From Holdemania massiliensis (GTDB taxonomy: Bacteria; Bacillota_I; Bacilli_A; Erysipelotrichales; Erysipelotrichaceae): a stretch of DNA of 64,000 nucleotides. Under the pieces are notes generated by a model. It saw only the letters and a program-made list of their open reading frames with translations. It ran no database searches and was not told where the DNA came from. Positions 35,004 through 43,592 of this stretch are shown in pieces. Location: assembly GCF_022440805.1 (NCBI RefSeq), contig NZ_JAKNTK010000001.1:186001-250000 (forward strand), given 5' to 3'. Every line of letters starts with the position of its first letter. Position 1 is the stretch's first letter. The position numbers were made by a program, and so were the translations under genes.

Positions 35004-37033
35004 GGAAGCTGGAAGACGCGGTTTACGCCGGCGTTTTAGGCAAGATCATCGGTGTTTATTTCGGCCGTCCGGTTGAGGGCTGGAGTTACGCGCGGATTCA
35101 GGAACAATTCGGTCAGATCCGCACCTATGTGCATTCCCAGGTGGGATCTTCAATCATTGAAGCGGATGATGATATTTCCGGGACGTTCACATTTGTGAAG
35201 GCGCTGCGGGAAAACGGCATGCCCTCATCTTTGGAAAGCCGACAGATCGGACTTCACTGGCTGAATAAGGTGATCGAGGAAAAAACGATTTTCTGGTGGG
35301 GCGGTATGTTTCGTTCCACTGAACATACTGCTTATCTGCGGTTAAAGGAAGGCATTGACGCCCCGGACACCGGATCCATGGCCTATAATGGAAAAACGGT
35401 TGCCGAACAGATCGGCAGTCAGATTTTTATTGACGGCTGGGGACTGATCAATTTAGGACATCCGGAAATGGCAATGGCGATGGCTGCGGAGGCAGCGAAG
35501 GTGAGCCATGATGGCATTGCGGTTTCGATGGCGGCCTGGATCGCGGTTCTGGAAGCCGTGGTGTTTGAGGAGAAAGACATCCGGCAAGCCATGCGCAAGG
35601 CCAATTCGATCATCAACGATCCTGAAGTCAGTGAGCTGGTGGAATGGATGATCGGCGTTTGTGAGGAAAGCACAGATTGGCGGCAGGCCCGGGACCAGAT
35701 TGAAGCCTGTCATCCATACTCCCGTTATGGCGGCAATTGTCCGATCGTTACGAATTTTCTGGTCATTGTCATGAGCTGCATCCTGGATCACGATGATTTT
35801 CTGGAAGCCATCAGCATTGCAACTTCGGCGGGTTATGATACCGACTGCAACGCTGGAAATGTCGGCTGTATCGAAGCCATTCGCTTAGGCCTGGAAAACC
35901 TGGATCGGCATGCGTTTCTGCGCTCCCAGGTGAATGAACGAATGTGGGTTGTCAGCGCGGAGGGCGGTGCGACGATTGAAAACGCCAGCACCGTGGCTCA
36001 GCAGCTGATCACAGATTCCCAACAGCTGCATGAAAAAACACAAAGCTTGTGGCCGCGCTATGCCTTTCTGTTTCCCGGCAGCACACATGGCTTTGAAGCA
36101 CTTCAGGGAACAACGGTAAGCCGAAATCCCGGAATTGAACTGATTCCTCAAGCAGGAAAAACGATGGAGTGGCGAACTGAGGTTTTCTATGATCTGCTTC
36201 ATGAAAAGGCCGGCGGTTATGCCTTGGTCGCTTCTCCGCTGTTGTATTGGGGACAGCGCATCCATGGTGAGGTGCAGTCCGATGGATTGACAGAGGTCAC
36301 GCTGTTTGTCGACTTTTTCAACGCAGAAGAACAAGTGGAACGTTTTCAGTCGGATCTCATTCTCATAGATGGGAAACAATCCCTGAACTGGCCGCTTCCG
36401 CCTGGCCGCGGTTATCCGATCTGGCGGATGGGCTTGCTTGTCAAAGGGCAGCCGCTGCTTGTGCATCATCTCGATCATGGCGGAGAGCCGGCGCTGACCT
36501 ATACGGAGATTTCGACGATGAGTCCCAACTATACAACCGGTCGGGCTGTGCCAAGCTGGTATCGGGCCTTTACCGACAGCACCCGCTGCAGCACGGTCGA
36601 TCATCTCTCCACATTCTGTCTTTCCCATACGGAAGATAACGGTCTGGTCTATATCGGCAATCAGGATTGGCACCACCTCAGCATCGCCTCCACCTTAATC
36701 TTAACCCTTCAGAAAACGGCCGGCTTGGTGCTGCGCCTGACGGGTCTGCAGCGCTACTATGCGGCAGTGCTGCAAGACCAGAAGCTGCGGATTGTGTGCC
36801 GTAAGGATCGGGACGTGCAGATTCTCGCAGAGTGTGACTACGCCTATGCCGCGGATCAGGAAGTCGCGATGAAATTTGAAGCATATTCTGATCAGCTGAA
36901 AGTCAGCATGGACGGGGAAGTCCGTTTAATCTGTCATGACAGCACCTATTCCTGCGGCGCAGCCGGCTTCCTGGTTGAAAAAGGAACAGTGCAGGCCAGG
37001 GGTCTGAGTCTGCAGGAGGTTACGCATGCGTAA
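35000..37033 (+). CDS. ADP-ribosylglycohydrolase-like protein with an extra C-terminal domain
   Basis: This 677-residue protein has residues 1-330 in the ADP-ribosylglycohydrolase (ARH/DraG) fold: AGVLGKIIGVYFGRPVEGW, the metal-site EADDDISGTFTF (about 55-66) and the second site TSAGYDTDCNAGNVGCIEAI (about 275). These hydrolases cleave N- or O-glycosidic bonds of ADP-ribose. About 340 extra residues follow, beta-rich, ending in a segment resembling a lectin-like jelly roll (DGEVRLICHDSTYSCGAAGF). This is twice the usual length. It overlaps the next gene by 8 bases. It most likely acts on a ribosyl or related glycoside taken up by the cluster. Confidence 0.8.
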   Translation: MRKLEDAVYAGVLGKIIGVYFGRPVEGWSYARIQEQFGQIRTYVHSQVGSSIIEADDDISGTFTFVKALRENGMPSSLESRQIGLHWLNKVIEEKTIFWWGGMFRSTEHTAYLRLKEGIDAPDTGSMAYNGKTVAEQIGSQIFIDGWGLINLGHPEMAMAMAAEAAKVSHDGIAVSMAAWIAVLEAVVFEEKDIRQAMRKANSIINDPEVSELVEWMIGVCEESTDWRQARDQIEACHPYSRYGGNCPIVTNFLVIVMSCILDHDDFLEAISIATSAGYDTDCNAGNVGCIEAIRLGLENLDRHAFLRSQVNERMWVVSAEGGATIENASTVAQQLITDSQQLHEKTQSLWPRYAFLFPGSTHGFEALQGTTVSRNPGIELIPQAGKTMEWRTEVFYDLLHEKAGGYALVASPLLYWGQRIHGEVQSDGLTEVTLFVDFFNAEEQVERFQSDLILIDGKQSLNWPLPPGRGYPIWRMGLLVKGQPLLVHHLDHGGEPALTYTEISTMSPNYTTGRAVPSWYRAFTDSTRCSTVDHLSTFCLSHTEDNGLVYIGNQDWHHLSIASTLILTLQKTAGLVLRLTGLQRYYAAVLQDQKLRIVCRKDRDVQILAECDYAYAADQEVAMKFEAYSDQLKVSMDGEVRLICHDSTYSCGAAGFLVEKGTVQARGLSLQEVTHA

Positions 37034-37865
37034 ATATTTGATCATCAACGCCGATGACTTCGGCATGTGCCACAGCGCAAACATGGCGGTGCTGGATCTG
37101 TTTCAATCCGGCTGCATCCGCTCCACGACCTTAATGGCCTGTTGTCCATGGGCCAAGGAAGCAGCGGCGCTGTGTCATCAACATCCTGAAATTCATGTCG
37201 GTCTGCACGTTGCGCATACCGCGGAATGGGAGAACTACCGTTGGGGGCCGATGAGTTCGCAGGCCGCTTCCCTCCGGGATGAGGAAGGGTATTTCTTTCA
37301 CCATACTGAGGATGTGCTGCGTCAGGCTAATTCAGAGGATCTGATGCGGGAAATGAAAGCTCAGGTTCAATGGCTGCGGAAGCAGGGAATTCCGTTTACC
37401 CATCTGGATAATCACATGCTGACGCTGCAGAATCATCTGATCGAAACCCTAGAGTATTGTCAGGAAGAAGGATTCAGCTTCCGTCTGGCCCGCGCGAAGG
37501 CTCAAACTCATCCGCAGACCGCGGAAGCCGTCGCCTATGCAGATACGCATGGAATTGCGATCATCGACTATCTCAATCCTAACAGTGACCGTTTCCCGAA
37601 TGACCGTCATACCTATGCCTCCATCCGCGACAGCTATTTGGCGATGTTAGCGCATCTGCCGGAGGGCGTCAGTGAATTTTTCACGCATCCTGCGGTCGAA
37701 AGTGAAGAACTCAAGGCGATTGCCCCGGACTGGAGAGTGCGCGTCGGCGATTATCAGTTTTTAAAAGATCCTGTTTTCCGGCAAAGTCTGCGTGATAATC
37801 AGATCACGCTGATCGGCTGGGAGGATGCGGCACTGCTGAACAGTGCCTCCGCGTTAAGGAAATGA
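37026..37865 (+). CDS. YdjC/ChbG-family carbohydrate deacetylase
   Basis: This 279-residue protein opens LIINADDFGMCHSANMAVLD, with the Asp-Asp metal ligands of the YdjC/ChbG fold, and has a later HLDNHMLTLQNHL segment (about residue 123) supplying further His ligands, and an FFTHPAVES end motif. Known members deacetylate diacetylchitobiose-type oligosaccharides or hopanoid-linked sugars. Length fits the family. It is translationally coupled to the ARH-like gene. Confidence 0.85.
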   Translation: MRKYLIINADDFGMCHSANMAVLDLFQSGCIRSTTLMACCPWAKEAAALCHQHPEIHVGLHVAHTAEWENYRWGPMSSQAASLRDEEGYFFHHTEDVLRQANSEDLMREMKAQVQWLRKQGIPFTHLDNHMLTLQNHLIETLEYCQEEGFSFRLARAKAQTHPQTAEAVAYADTHGIAIIDYLNPNSDRFPNDRHTYASIRDSYLAMLAHLPEGVSEFFTHPAVESEELKAIAPDWRVRVGDYQFLKDPVFRQSLRDNQITLIGWEDAALLNSASALRK

Positions 37866-37874
37866 GGTGCAAAG

Positions 37875-38657
37875 ATGCAGTACGATAAAAAATTAATCGA
37901 CTCGTTGATCCCGAAAGAAGAAAGCAGCGAAGTTCAGGTGGAGAAGCTGCGCCCGGGACAGCTGATAAAACGGCTGGACGACTTTCCGGTGGTCTATCAG
38001 CCTTTAGGGACACTGGAATGGCACGGCCGTCAGAATCCCTTGGGCTGCGATGCGATCAAAGCCACGGCCTTGTGCGAAGCGGTAGCTCGGAAGATCGGCG
38101 GCGTGGTGATGCCGGCGATTCACTTTGCGGCCGATGTCGATATTGAAGGACCGCAGGGGATCGGTTATGGCATGGATGGCTTTGCCGGAATGAAGCTGCC
38201 GGGCAGTTTTTATCAAATTCCGCTGCCGTTGTTAACCGAGCTGCTGATCCACGCCTGCGGCAATTACTTTGACCGCGGAGCCCAACTGGTCGTTTTGATC
38301 AGCGGACACAATCCGCCGATCCAGAAACAAATCATGGATCAGGTGCGCGATCATTTCGCCCCGCTGGACAAACCCGTTCTGACGTCGATGGAGTTTGAAC
38401 TGGCGGACAAGCCGGAATATCGGATCAGCGATCATGCCGGGGGCTACGAAACAGCGATGATGCTGGCGCTCTCTCCCGCCCAGGTTGATCAACAGGCCAA
38501 TGTCGGACTGGAACGTGAGGATCTGGGCATTGCCAGCTCCCTGTCGGTCACCGAGGCGACAGGGGAGCAAGGGACGGCGTATTTTGAAAGCCAGGTACGC
38601 GGCATGAGCCAATGGGTTCAGGCTGAATTTCAGCGCCTGAAAGACCATGCGGACTGA
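37875..38657 (+). CDS. Creatininase-family amidohydrolase
   Basis: This 260-residue protein has the family core: PLGTLEWHGRQNPLGCDAI (about residues 42-60, with Glu and His metal ligands) and GGVVMPAIHFA, then a GHNPPIQ segment near residue 138 and DHAGGYETAMMLALSP near 190. Creatininase relatives open cyclic amides or cleave formamides and peptides (creatinine, FAPy, mycofactocin precursor). In this cluster it may cut an amide or N-glycosyl bond. AATGAGGTG precedes the ATG; the end overlaps the GH43 gene by 11 bases. Confidence 0.85.
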   Translation: MQYDKKLIDSLIPKEESSEVQVEKLRPGQLIKRLDDFPVVYQPLGTLEWHGRQNPLGCDAIKATALCEAVARKIGGVVMPAIHFAADVDIEGPQGIGYGMDGFAGMKLPGSFYQIPLPLLTELLIHACGNYFDRGAQLVVLISGHNPPIQKQIMDQVRDHFAPLDKPVLTSMEFELADKPEYRISDHAGGYETAMMLALSPAQVDQQANVGLEREDLGIASSLSVTEATGEQGTAYFESQVRGMSQWVQAEFQRLKDHAD

Positions 38658-40059
38658 AATCCTGGAACCGATCCTGCCGGGGGATTATCCCGATCCCTCG
38701 ATTTTGCGGGTGGGTTCGGAATATTATCTGACGTTTTCCTCCTTGCAGTATCGCCCCTGTCTGACGCTGCTGCATTCCGCGGATCTGATTCACTGGGATT
38801 TCGTCACTCACTGCTTCAACGACTTTGATTATGACATTTGGGCGCCGGATCTGGTTGAAGTAAAGGGGCGCTTCTACATTTATTTTTACGCTGAGCAGGA
38901 AAACTGGGTTACCTGGGCTGATCATATTGAAGGCCCCTGGAGCCAGCCTTTGCCGCTGGAGATTCCCGATTATATCGACCCTGGCCATGCGGTGGATGAT
39001 CAAGGTCAGCGCTACCTGTTTTTAGGCCGCGGCATGCGCGTTAAGCTGAGTGCGGATGGTCTAAAGCGAATCAGTGAGTCGGAAGCGGTTTTTCCTGTTT
39101 ATCAGGTGGACAGCCGCGAAGACATTGAAGGCGATTTTATGGAAGGGCCGAAGCTTTGCCGCCGCGGCGATTGGTTTTATTATACGTTTGCGACTGGCGG
39201 AACAGCCGGGCCGGCGACCGGCCATCGCGTCGTTTCGGCCCGCAGCCGCAGTCTGGATGGCCCCTGGGAATTTTCTCCCTATGATCCCGTTCTGCAATGC
39301 CGCAGCCGCAGCGAACCCTGGCACTGCAAAGGCCATGGCACGTTGATCGACGATCCCGAAGGCAACGCTTATCTTGTTTATCATGCTTACCGCAAGGATC
39401 GGCAGCTTTGGGGAAGACAGATTCTCATCGAACGGGTCAGCTTTGATGAAAACGGTTGGTTTTCCGTCGATTCCGCCCATCCGATAACAACCGCGGCTTT
39501 GCCGCAAACCATTCAGTTTGATTTCAGCCATGGAATTCCCTGGACGCTGCGCAGCTTCCGAAACCATGATTTAACTCGGTTCCAGGCTGCTTCCAATACT
39601 CTGCGCATGCAGGGACGGGGCTGGACGCTGGGGGAGAGCGAGCCGTTACTCATGACGGTGAATGAGGATGATTTCCAGATCGACGTGCACGTGAAGCTGC
39701 AGGGGGAAGTTTCAGCTGGACTGTGCTGTTTCTACAATCCTGAACACTGTGCCGGAATTTTGGCCGATGCCCAGGGTGTCAGCATCATTCGTCACAACCG
39801 GGTGCTGGCAAGACACGAAGGAACAGGCGAACAGCTCTGGCTGAGGATGGAACTGAAGCAGCTATACCTGAGATTTTATGTCAGTCAGGATGGCCGCCAC
39901 TATCAAAAGATCAACAATGTGATCGACATATCCGGTTACAATCACAATAACTACGACGGATTCCTCAGCGTGAAGCCGGGATTCAGCGTCGTCGGCCAAG
40001 GTCAGGCGGAACTTTCTGATCTGACCTATCGAACCCAAGCAAGGAGAAAACAGAAATGA
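38647..40059 (+). CDS. GH43 family glycoside hydrolase with C-terminal beta-sandwich
   Basis: This 470-residue protein has a five-bladed-propeller GH43 start, PILPGDYPDPSILRVGSEYYLT, in which the Asp of YPDPS is the catalytic base; another acid is seen in DDFMEGPKL-type EGDFMEGP (about residue 161). GH43 enzymes are beta-xylosidases, arabinofuranosidases and related. The last 180 residues form a jelly-roll as in beta-xylosidases. There is no signal peptide, so it acts on imported oligosaccharides. It overlaps both neighbours by 4-11 bases. Confidence 0.88.
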   Translation: MRTEILEPILPGDYPDPSILRVGSEYYLTFSSLQYRPCLTLLHSADLIHWDFVTHCFNDFDYDIWAPDLVEVKGRFYIYFYAEQENWVTWADHIEGPWSQPLPLEIPDYIDPGHAVDDQGQRYLFLGRGMRVKLSADGLKRISESEAVFPVYQVDSREDIEGDFMEGPKLCRRGDWFYYTFATGGTAGPATGHRVVSARSRSLDGPWEFSPYDPVLQCRSRSEPWHCKGHGTLIDDPEGNAYLVYHAYRKDRQLWGRQILIERVSFDENGWFSVDSAHPITTAALPQTIQFDFSHGIPWTLRSFRNHDLTRFQAASNTLRMQGRGWTLGESEPLLMTVNEDDFQIDVHVKLQGEVSAGLCCFYNPEHCAGILADAQGVSIIRHNRVLARHEGTGEQLWLRMELKQLYLRFYVSQDGRHYQKINNVIDISGYNHNNYDGFLSVKPGFSVVGQGQAELSDLTYRTQARRKQK

Positions 40060-41756
40060 AAACATGGTGGAAAGAAGCCGTTGGATATCAGATTTATCCA
40101 CGCACGTTTTATGATGCTAATGGGGACGGCATCGGCGATTTGAAAGGCATTACGCTCAAGCTGGATTATCTGAAAGCCCTAGGCGTCGATCTGTTGTGGA
40201 TCGGTCCGTTTTTCAAGTCGCCGATGGATGACAATGGCTACGACGTCAGCGATTATTATGCCGTCGATCCGATCTTCGGCACGCTCGATGACGCCCGTGA
40301 ATTAATTCAGGAAGCCCATCAGCGCGGATTGCGGATCATTTTGGATCTTGTGCTCAATCACACGTCGGATGAACATCCCTGGTTTATCGAAGCCCGCCGC
40401 AATCAAGAAAGTGAAGAACACAGCTATTATATCTGGAAAAAAGGCCGGATCAACGCGCAGGGCCAGCGCATTCCGCCGACCAACTGGTCGAGCTTTTTCT
40501 CCGATTCCGCTTGGTGCTACAATGAAGCGACCGACGAATATTATATGAAGATTTTTTCAGAGAAAATGCCGGATCTCAACTGGGCGGAACCCAAGCTCAG
40601 AGAACGCATGATGGAAGTGGCCCGCTTCTGGCTGGACGAGGGTGTCGATGGCTTCCGCGTCGATGCCGTCGCGCATTTAGCCAAGGATCTGCGCTTTGAA
40701 GACAGCACGATGCCGCTGGATGCCCAGGGCAACGCTCCGGACTGGTCGAAGTTTTCCAATCTGCCGGCGCTGTTTGATTATCTGGATGAACTGAAGGACA
40801 AAGTCCTGCGGCATTACGATATCGTGACGGTCGGCGAGGTCGGCGGCGGAGCCTCCCCACAGATGGCGCTGAATTATGCCGACGCGCAAACCGGAGCGTT
40901 CAACATGGTATTCACGTTTGATCATTGCTGGGCGAACGGGATCAGCGCCGGAACCGTCAGTTTTCCAGAACAGGTGAAAACCGACGTGATTGCCTTGAAG
41001 AAAACCTTTGCCGCGTGGTACGAGGGTCTGCATGAGCGCGCCTGGCTGCCGGTTTACTGGCTGAATCACGATCATCCGCGGGTTGTCAGTCAATACGGCG
41101 ATCCCGTGCATTATCACAAGCCCTCCGCAAAGATGCTCTGCAACACACTGTATTTGATGTACGGTACGCCGTTTATGTACAACGGTGAAGAAATCGGCAT
41201 GACCAACGTGGACTACACCGAACTTTCGGATTTTCAGGACGTATGGGTCAAAAATCTATATGAAGGCGTCAAGGATCAATATCCCTTGGCTGTGCTGATG
41301 GAGCATTTCCGGAGAACTTCGCGGGACAACGCCCGCACCCCGATGCAATGGAGCGCCGCTCCCAACGCCGGGTTTTCCACGCAGACGCCGGTCAGTAAGG
41401 TTAACGGCAACTACCGCACGATCAATGTCGAAGCGCAGGATCGAGATCCCAATTCCATTTTGAATCACTACCGGGCGGTGCTGAAACTGCGAAAGTCAGC
41501 GGAATACAAGCCGGTGTTTATTGAAGGTGAATTTGCGCTTCTGGATGAAGATCATCCGGACGTCTTTGCCTACCGAAGGGATAACTCTGAAAAAACCATT
41601 TTCGTTGTCAGCAATTTTACTGGGAAGGATACGGAATATACGATTCCTGCCCGGCATGTCCGCTGTTTGTTAAGCAGCTATCCTGACAGTCATCCCCAAC
41701 CGCCCACGCTGATCCTGCGTCCGTTTGAATCCGTCGTGCTGGACGTGCTGGACTGA
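40056..41756 (+). CDS. GH13 alpha-glucosidase (oligo-1,6-glucosidase/trehalulose type)
   Basis: This 566-residue TIM-barrel enzyme starts WWKEAVGYQIYPRTFYDANGDGIGDLKG. The catalytic residues are visible: nucleophile Asp in DGFRVDAVAHL (about residue 197), acid Glu in TVGEVGGG (about 260) and Asp in LNHDHPR (about 335). This layout fits GH13 subfamilies that hydrolyse alpha-1,6 or other alpha-glucosides from the non-reducing end. It is intracellular. The start overlaps GH43 by 4 bases. Confidence 0.92.
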   Translation: MKTWWKEAVGYQIYPRTFYDANGDGIGDLKGITLKLDYLKALGVDLLWIGPFFKSPMDDNGYDVSDYYAVDPIFGTLDDARELIQEAHQRGLRIILDLVLNHTSDEHPWFIEARRNQESEEHSYYIWKKGRINAQGQRIPPTNWSSFFSDSAWCYNEATDEYYMKIFSEKMPDLNWAEPKLRERMMEVARFWLDEGVDGFRVDAVAHLAKDLRFEDSTMPLDAQGNAPDWSKFSNLPALFDYLDELKDKVLRHYDIVTVGEVGGGASPQMALNYADAQTGAFNMVFTFDHCWANGISAGTVSFPEQVKTDVIALKKTFAAWYEGLHERAWLPVYWLNHDHPRVVSQYGDPVHYHKPSAKMLCNTLYLMYGTPFMYNGEEIGMTNVDYTELSDFQDVWVKNLYEGVKDQYPLAVLMEHFRRTSRDNARTPMQWSAAPNAGFSTQTPVSKVNGNYRTINVEAQDRDPNSILNHYRAVLKLRKSAEYKPVFIEGEFALLDEDHPDVFAYRRDNSEKTIFVVSNFTGKDTEYTIPARHVRCLLSSYPDSHPQPPTLILRPFESVVLDVLD

Positions 41757-41757
41757 T

Positions 41758-42333
41758 ATGGAAAGCTATGCTTTATTTTTAGCGGATCATCCGGTCGATC
41801 AGTCGATTCTGGAAACCGTTTTGACCGAAAATCTCGGCGCTCCGTATGAGCTGTATTTGACGGAAGCCGGACGTGGGGTGATCAGCAGTGAAGCGGATCT
41901 AAAAACATTGTTTGATTCACTGCTTCCGATCTTAAGCGATGATCTGCATCAGCCGCTCACAATCCTCATCACGCATCGCTCAGATACCCTTTCCGAGGCT
42001 GCACTGAACTTCTGTCACCGACATAAAAAAGGCCGCTGTCTGATGTTGGCGGAGGCGGTGATCCTGGCTTATCTGAACCGTGAACCAAAGCTGACCACTT
42101 TGGCTGAGCATTATTTCGACGATGTCAGCTTTGAAGCGATGGCGACCGCCAAAGCGTTTGTCAGCACCGGTCTGAATGCCAGCCGGGTTGCCCAGAAGTT
42201 GTATCTGCACCGCAATACCGTCAATTATCGGCTGCAGAAATTTATTGAACAATCCGGTCTGGATATCCGCGATTATCACAACGCTCAGCTGCTTTACTTC
42301 TGCACACTGATCAAGGAAAACGCCGTTCGCTGA
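41758..42333 (+). CDS. PucR/CdaR-type helix-turn-helix regulator
   Basis: This 191-residue protein ends in a PucR-type helix-turn-helix (ATAKAFVSTGLNASRVAQKL then YLHRNTVNYRLQKF, residues about 130-165), as in CdaR and PucR regulators of sugar and purine use. The N-terminal 120 residues are not a recognised sensor. It starts one base after the GH13 stop without a clear ribosome site, so it depends on the operon. It probably senses a product of this cluster, whose promoter it may control. Confidence 0.8.
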   Translation: MESYALFLADHPVDQSILETVLTENLGAPYELYLTEAGRGVISSEADLKTLFDSLLPILSDDLHQPLTILITHRSDTLSEAALNFCHRHKKGRCLMLAEAVILAYLNREPKLTTLAEHYFDDVSFEAMATAKAFVSTGLNASRVAQKLYLHRNTVNYRLQKFIEQSGLDIRDYHNAQLLYFCTLIKENAVR

Positions 42334-42482
42334 TCCTCTGTGCTTCCCTGAAAAGAAAGTGCAATAAGACAGTCGATATAATAAAGAAGTTCAGAGATGA
42401 AAATAAAATAATGAGATTTGTGCAGTGTGCACAGGAAAGAAACGAAGAAAACCGATATAATCAAATCAGAGGTGGAAACAAT

Positions 42483-43580
42483 ATGGCAAATTTACAATTG
42501 AAGAACGTAAACAAGATTTATGACAATAAGGTACAGGCGGTATTTGACTTCAATCTGGATATAGAGGATAAGGAATTTATCGTCTTTGTCGGACCTTCCG
42601 GCTGCGGCAAGTCGACGACGCTGCGGATGATCGCCGGTCTGGAAGAAATCACTTCCGGCGAGCTTTACATTGACGGACAGAAGATGAACGACGTGCTGCC
42701 GAAGGACCGTGACATCGCGATGGTCTTCCAGTCCTACGCGTTGTATCCGCACATGACAGTGTATGACAACATGGCCTTTGGCCTGAAACTGAAAAAAATG
42801 CCGAAAGAAGAAATTGATCAGCGTGTCCGGCATGCGGCGGAAATTCTGGAAATCACGCCGTATCTGAAACGTAAGCCGAAAGCACTGTCCGGCGGCCAGC
42901 GCCAGCGTGTTGCCCTAGGCCGCGCCATCGTGCGCAATGCCAAAGTCTTCCTGATGGATGAACCGTTGAGTAATCTGGATGCGAAGCTGCGCGTGCAGAT
43001 GCGTACGGAAATCATCAAGCTGCATGAAAGCCTGGGGGCCACGACAATTTATGTTACCCATGATCAGACCGAAGCGATGACAATGGCTTCGCGGATTGTC
43101 GTCATGAAAGACGGCTATATCCAGCAGATCGGTTCGCCGAAAATGATTTACAACTACCCGGCCAATATGTTTGTCGCGGGCTTCATCGGCTCACCGGCCA
43201 TGAACTTCTTAAACGGAGTATGCAAAGAAGAAGGCAAAATTGAAATTGACGGCCGCAGCTTCAACATTCCGGAAATGTTCAAGGATGATCTGAAGCCGTA
43301 TATCGGCAAGGAAATCGTGCTGGGCATCCGTCCGGAAGATATTCATTATGAAGGCATTGTGGCGGAAGCGTTCCCGGACACCCCATTTGACTTCAAAGTG
43401 GAAGTCTGTGAACTGCTGGGTCATGAATTTATTCTCCACGGGCATTTTGGACCGCAGGAGCTGTTGGCGAAGGTATCTTCCCGCGTCGATGTCAAGGCTG
43501 GGGATGAAATCAAGCTGGCGATGGATGTGACAAAGCTGCATTTCTTTGATCAAGAAACCGGAATTGCGATCAATCATTAG
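42483..43580 (+). CDS. Sugar ABC transporter ATPase (MsmX/UgpC type)
   Basis: This 365-residue ATPase has Walker A GPSGCGKST (about residues 37-45), Q-loop FQSYALYPHM, signature LSGGQRQRVALGRAI (about 134), Walker B VFLMDEPLSNLDAKL and H-loop VTHDQTEAM, then a TOBE regulatory tail. Shared ATPases of this class energise many sugar importers, so it may drive the permeases at 32-34 kb. The start at 42483 follows AGAGGTGG; an upstream in-frame ATG at 42411 is unlikely. A TATAAT about 105 bases upstream may be part of its promoter. Confidence 0.93.
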   Translation: MANLQLKNVNKIYDNKVQAVFDFNLDIEDKEFIVFVGPSGCGKSTTLRMIAGLEEITSGELYIDGQKMNDVLPKDRDIAMVFQSYALYPHMTVYDNMAFGLKLKKMPKEEIDQRVRHAAEILEITPYLKRKPKALSGGQRQRVALGRAIVRNAKVFLMDEPLSNLDAKLRVQMRTEIIKLHESLGATTIYVTHDQTEAMTMASRIVVMKDGYIQQIGSPKMIYNYPANMFVAGFIGSPAMNFLNGVCKEEGKIEIDGRSFNIPEMFKDDLKPYIGKEIVLGIRPEDIHYEGIVAEAFPDTPFDFKVEVCELLGHEFILHGHFGPQELLAKVSSRVDVKAGDEIKLAMDVTKLHFFDQETGIAINH

Positions 43581-43592
43581 GAGGAACAAGTC

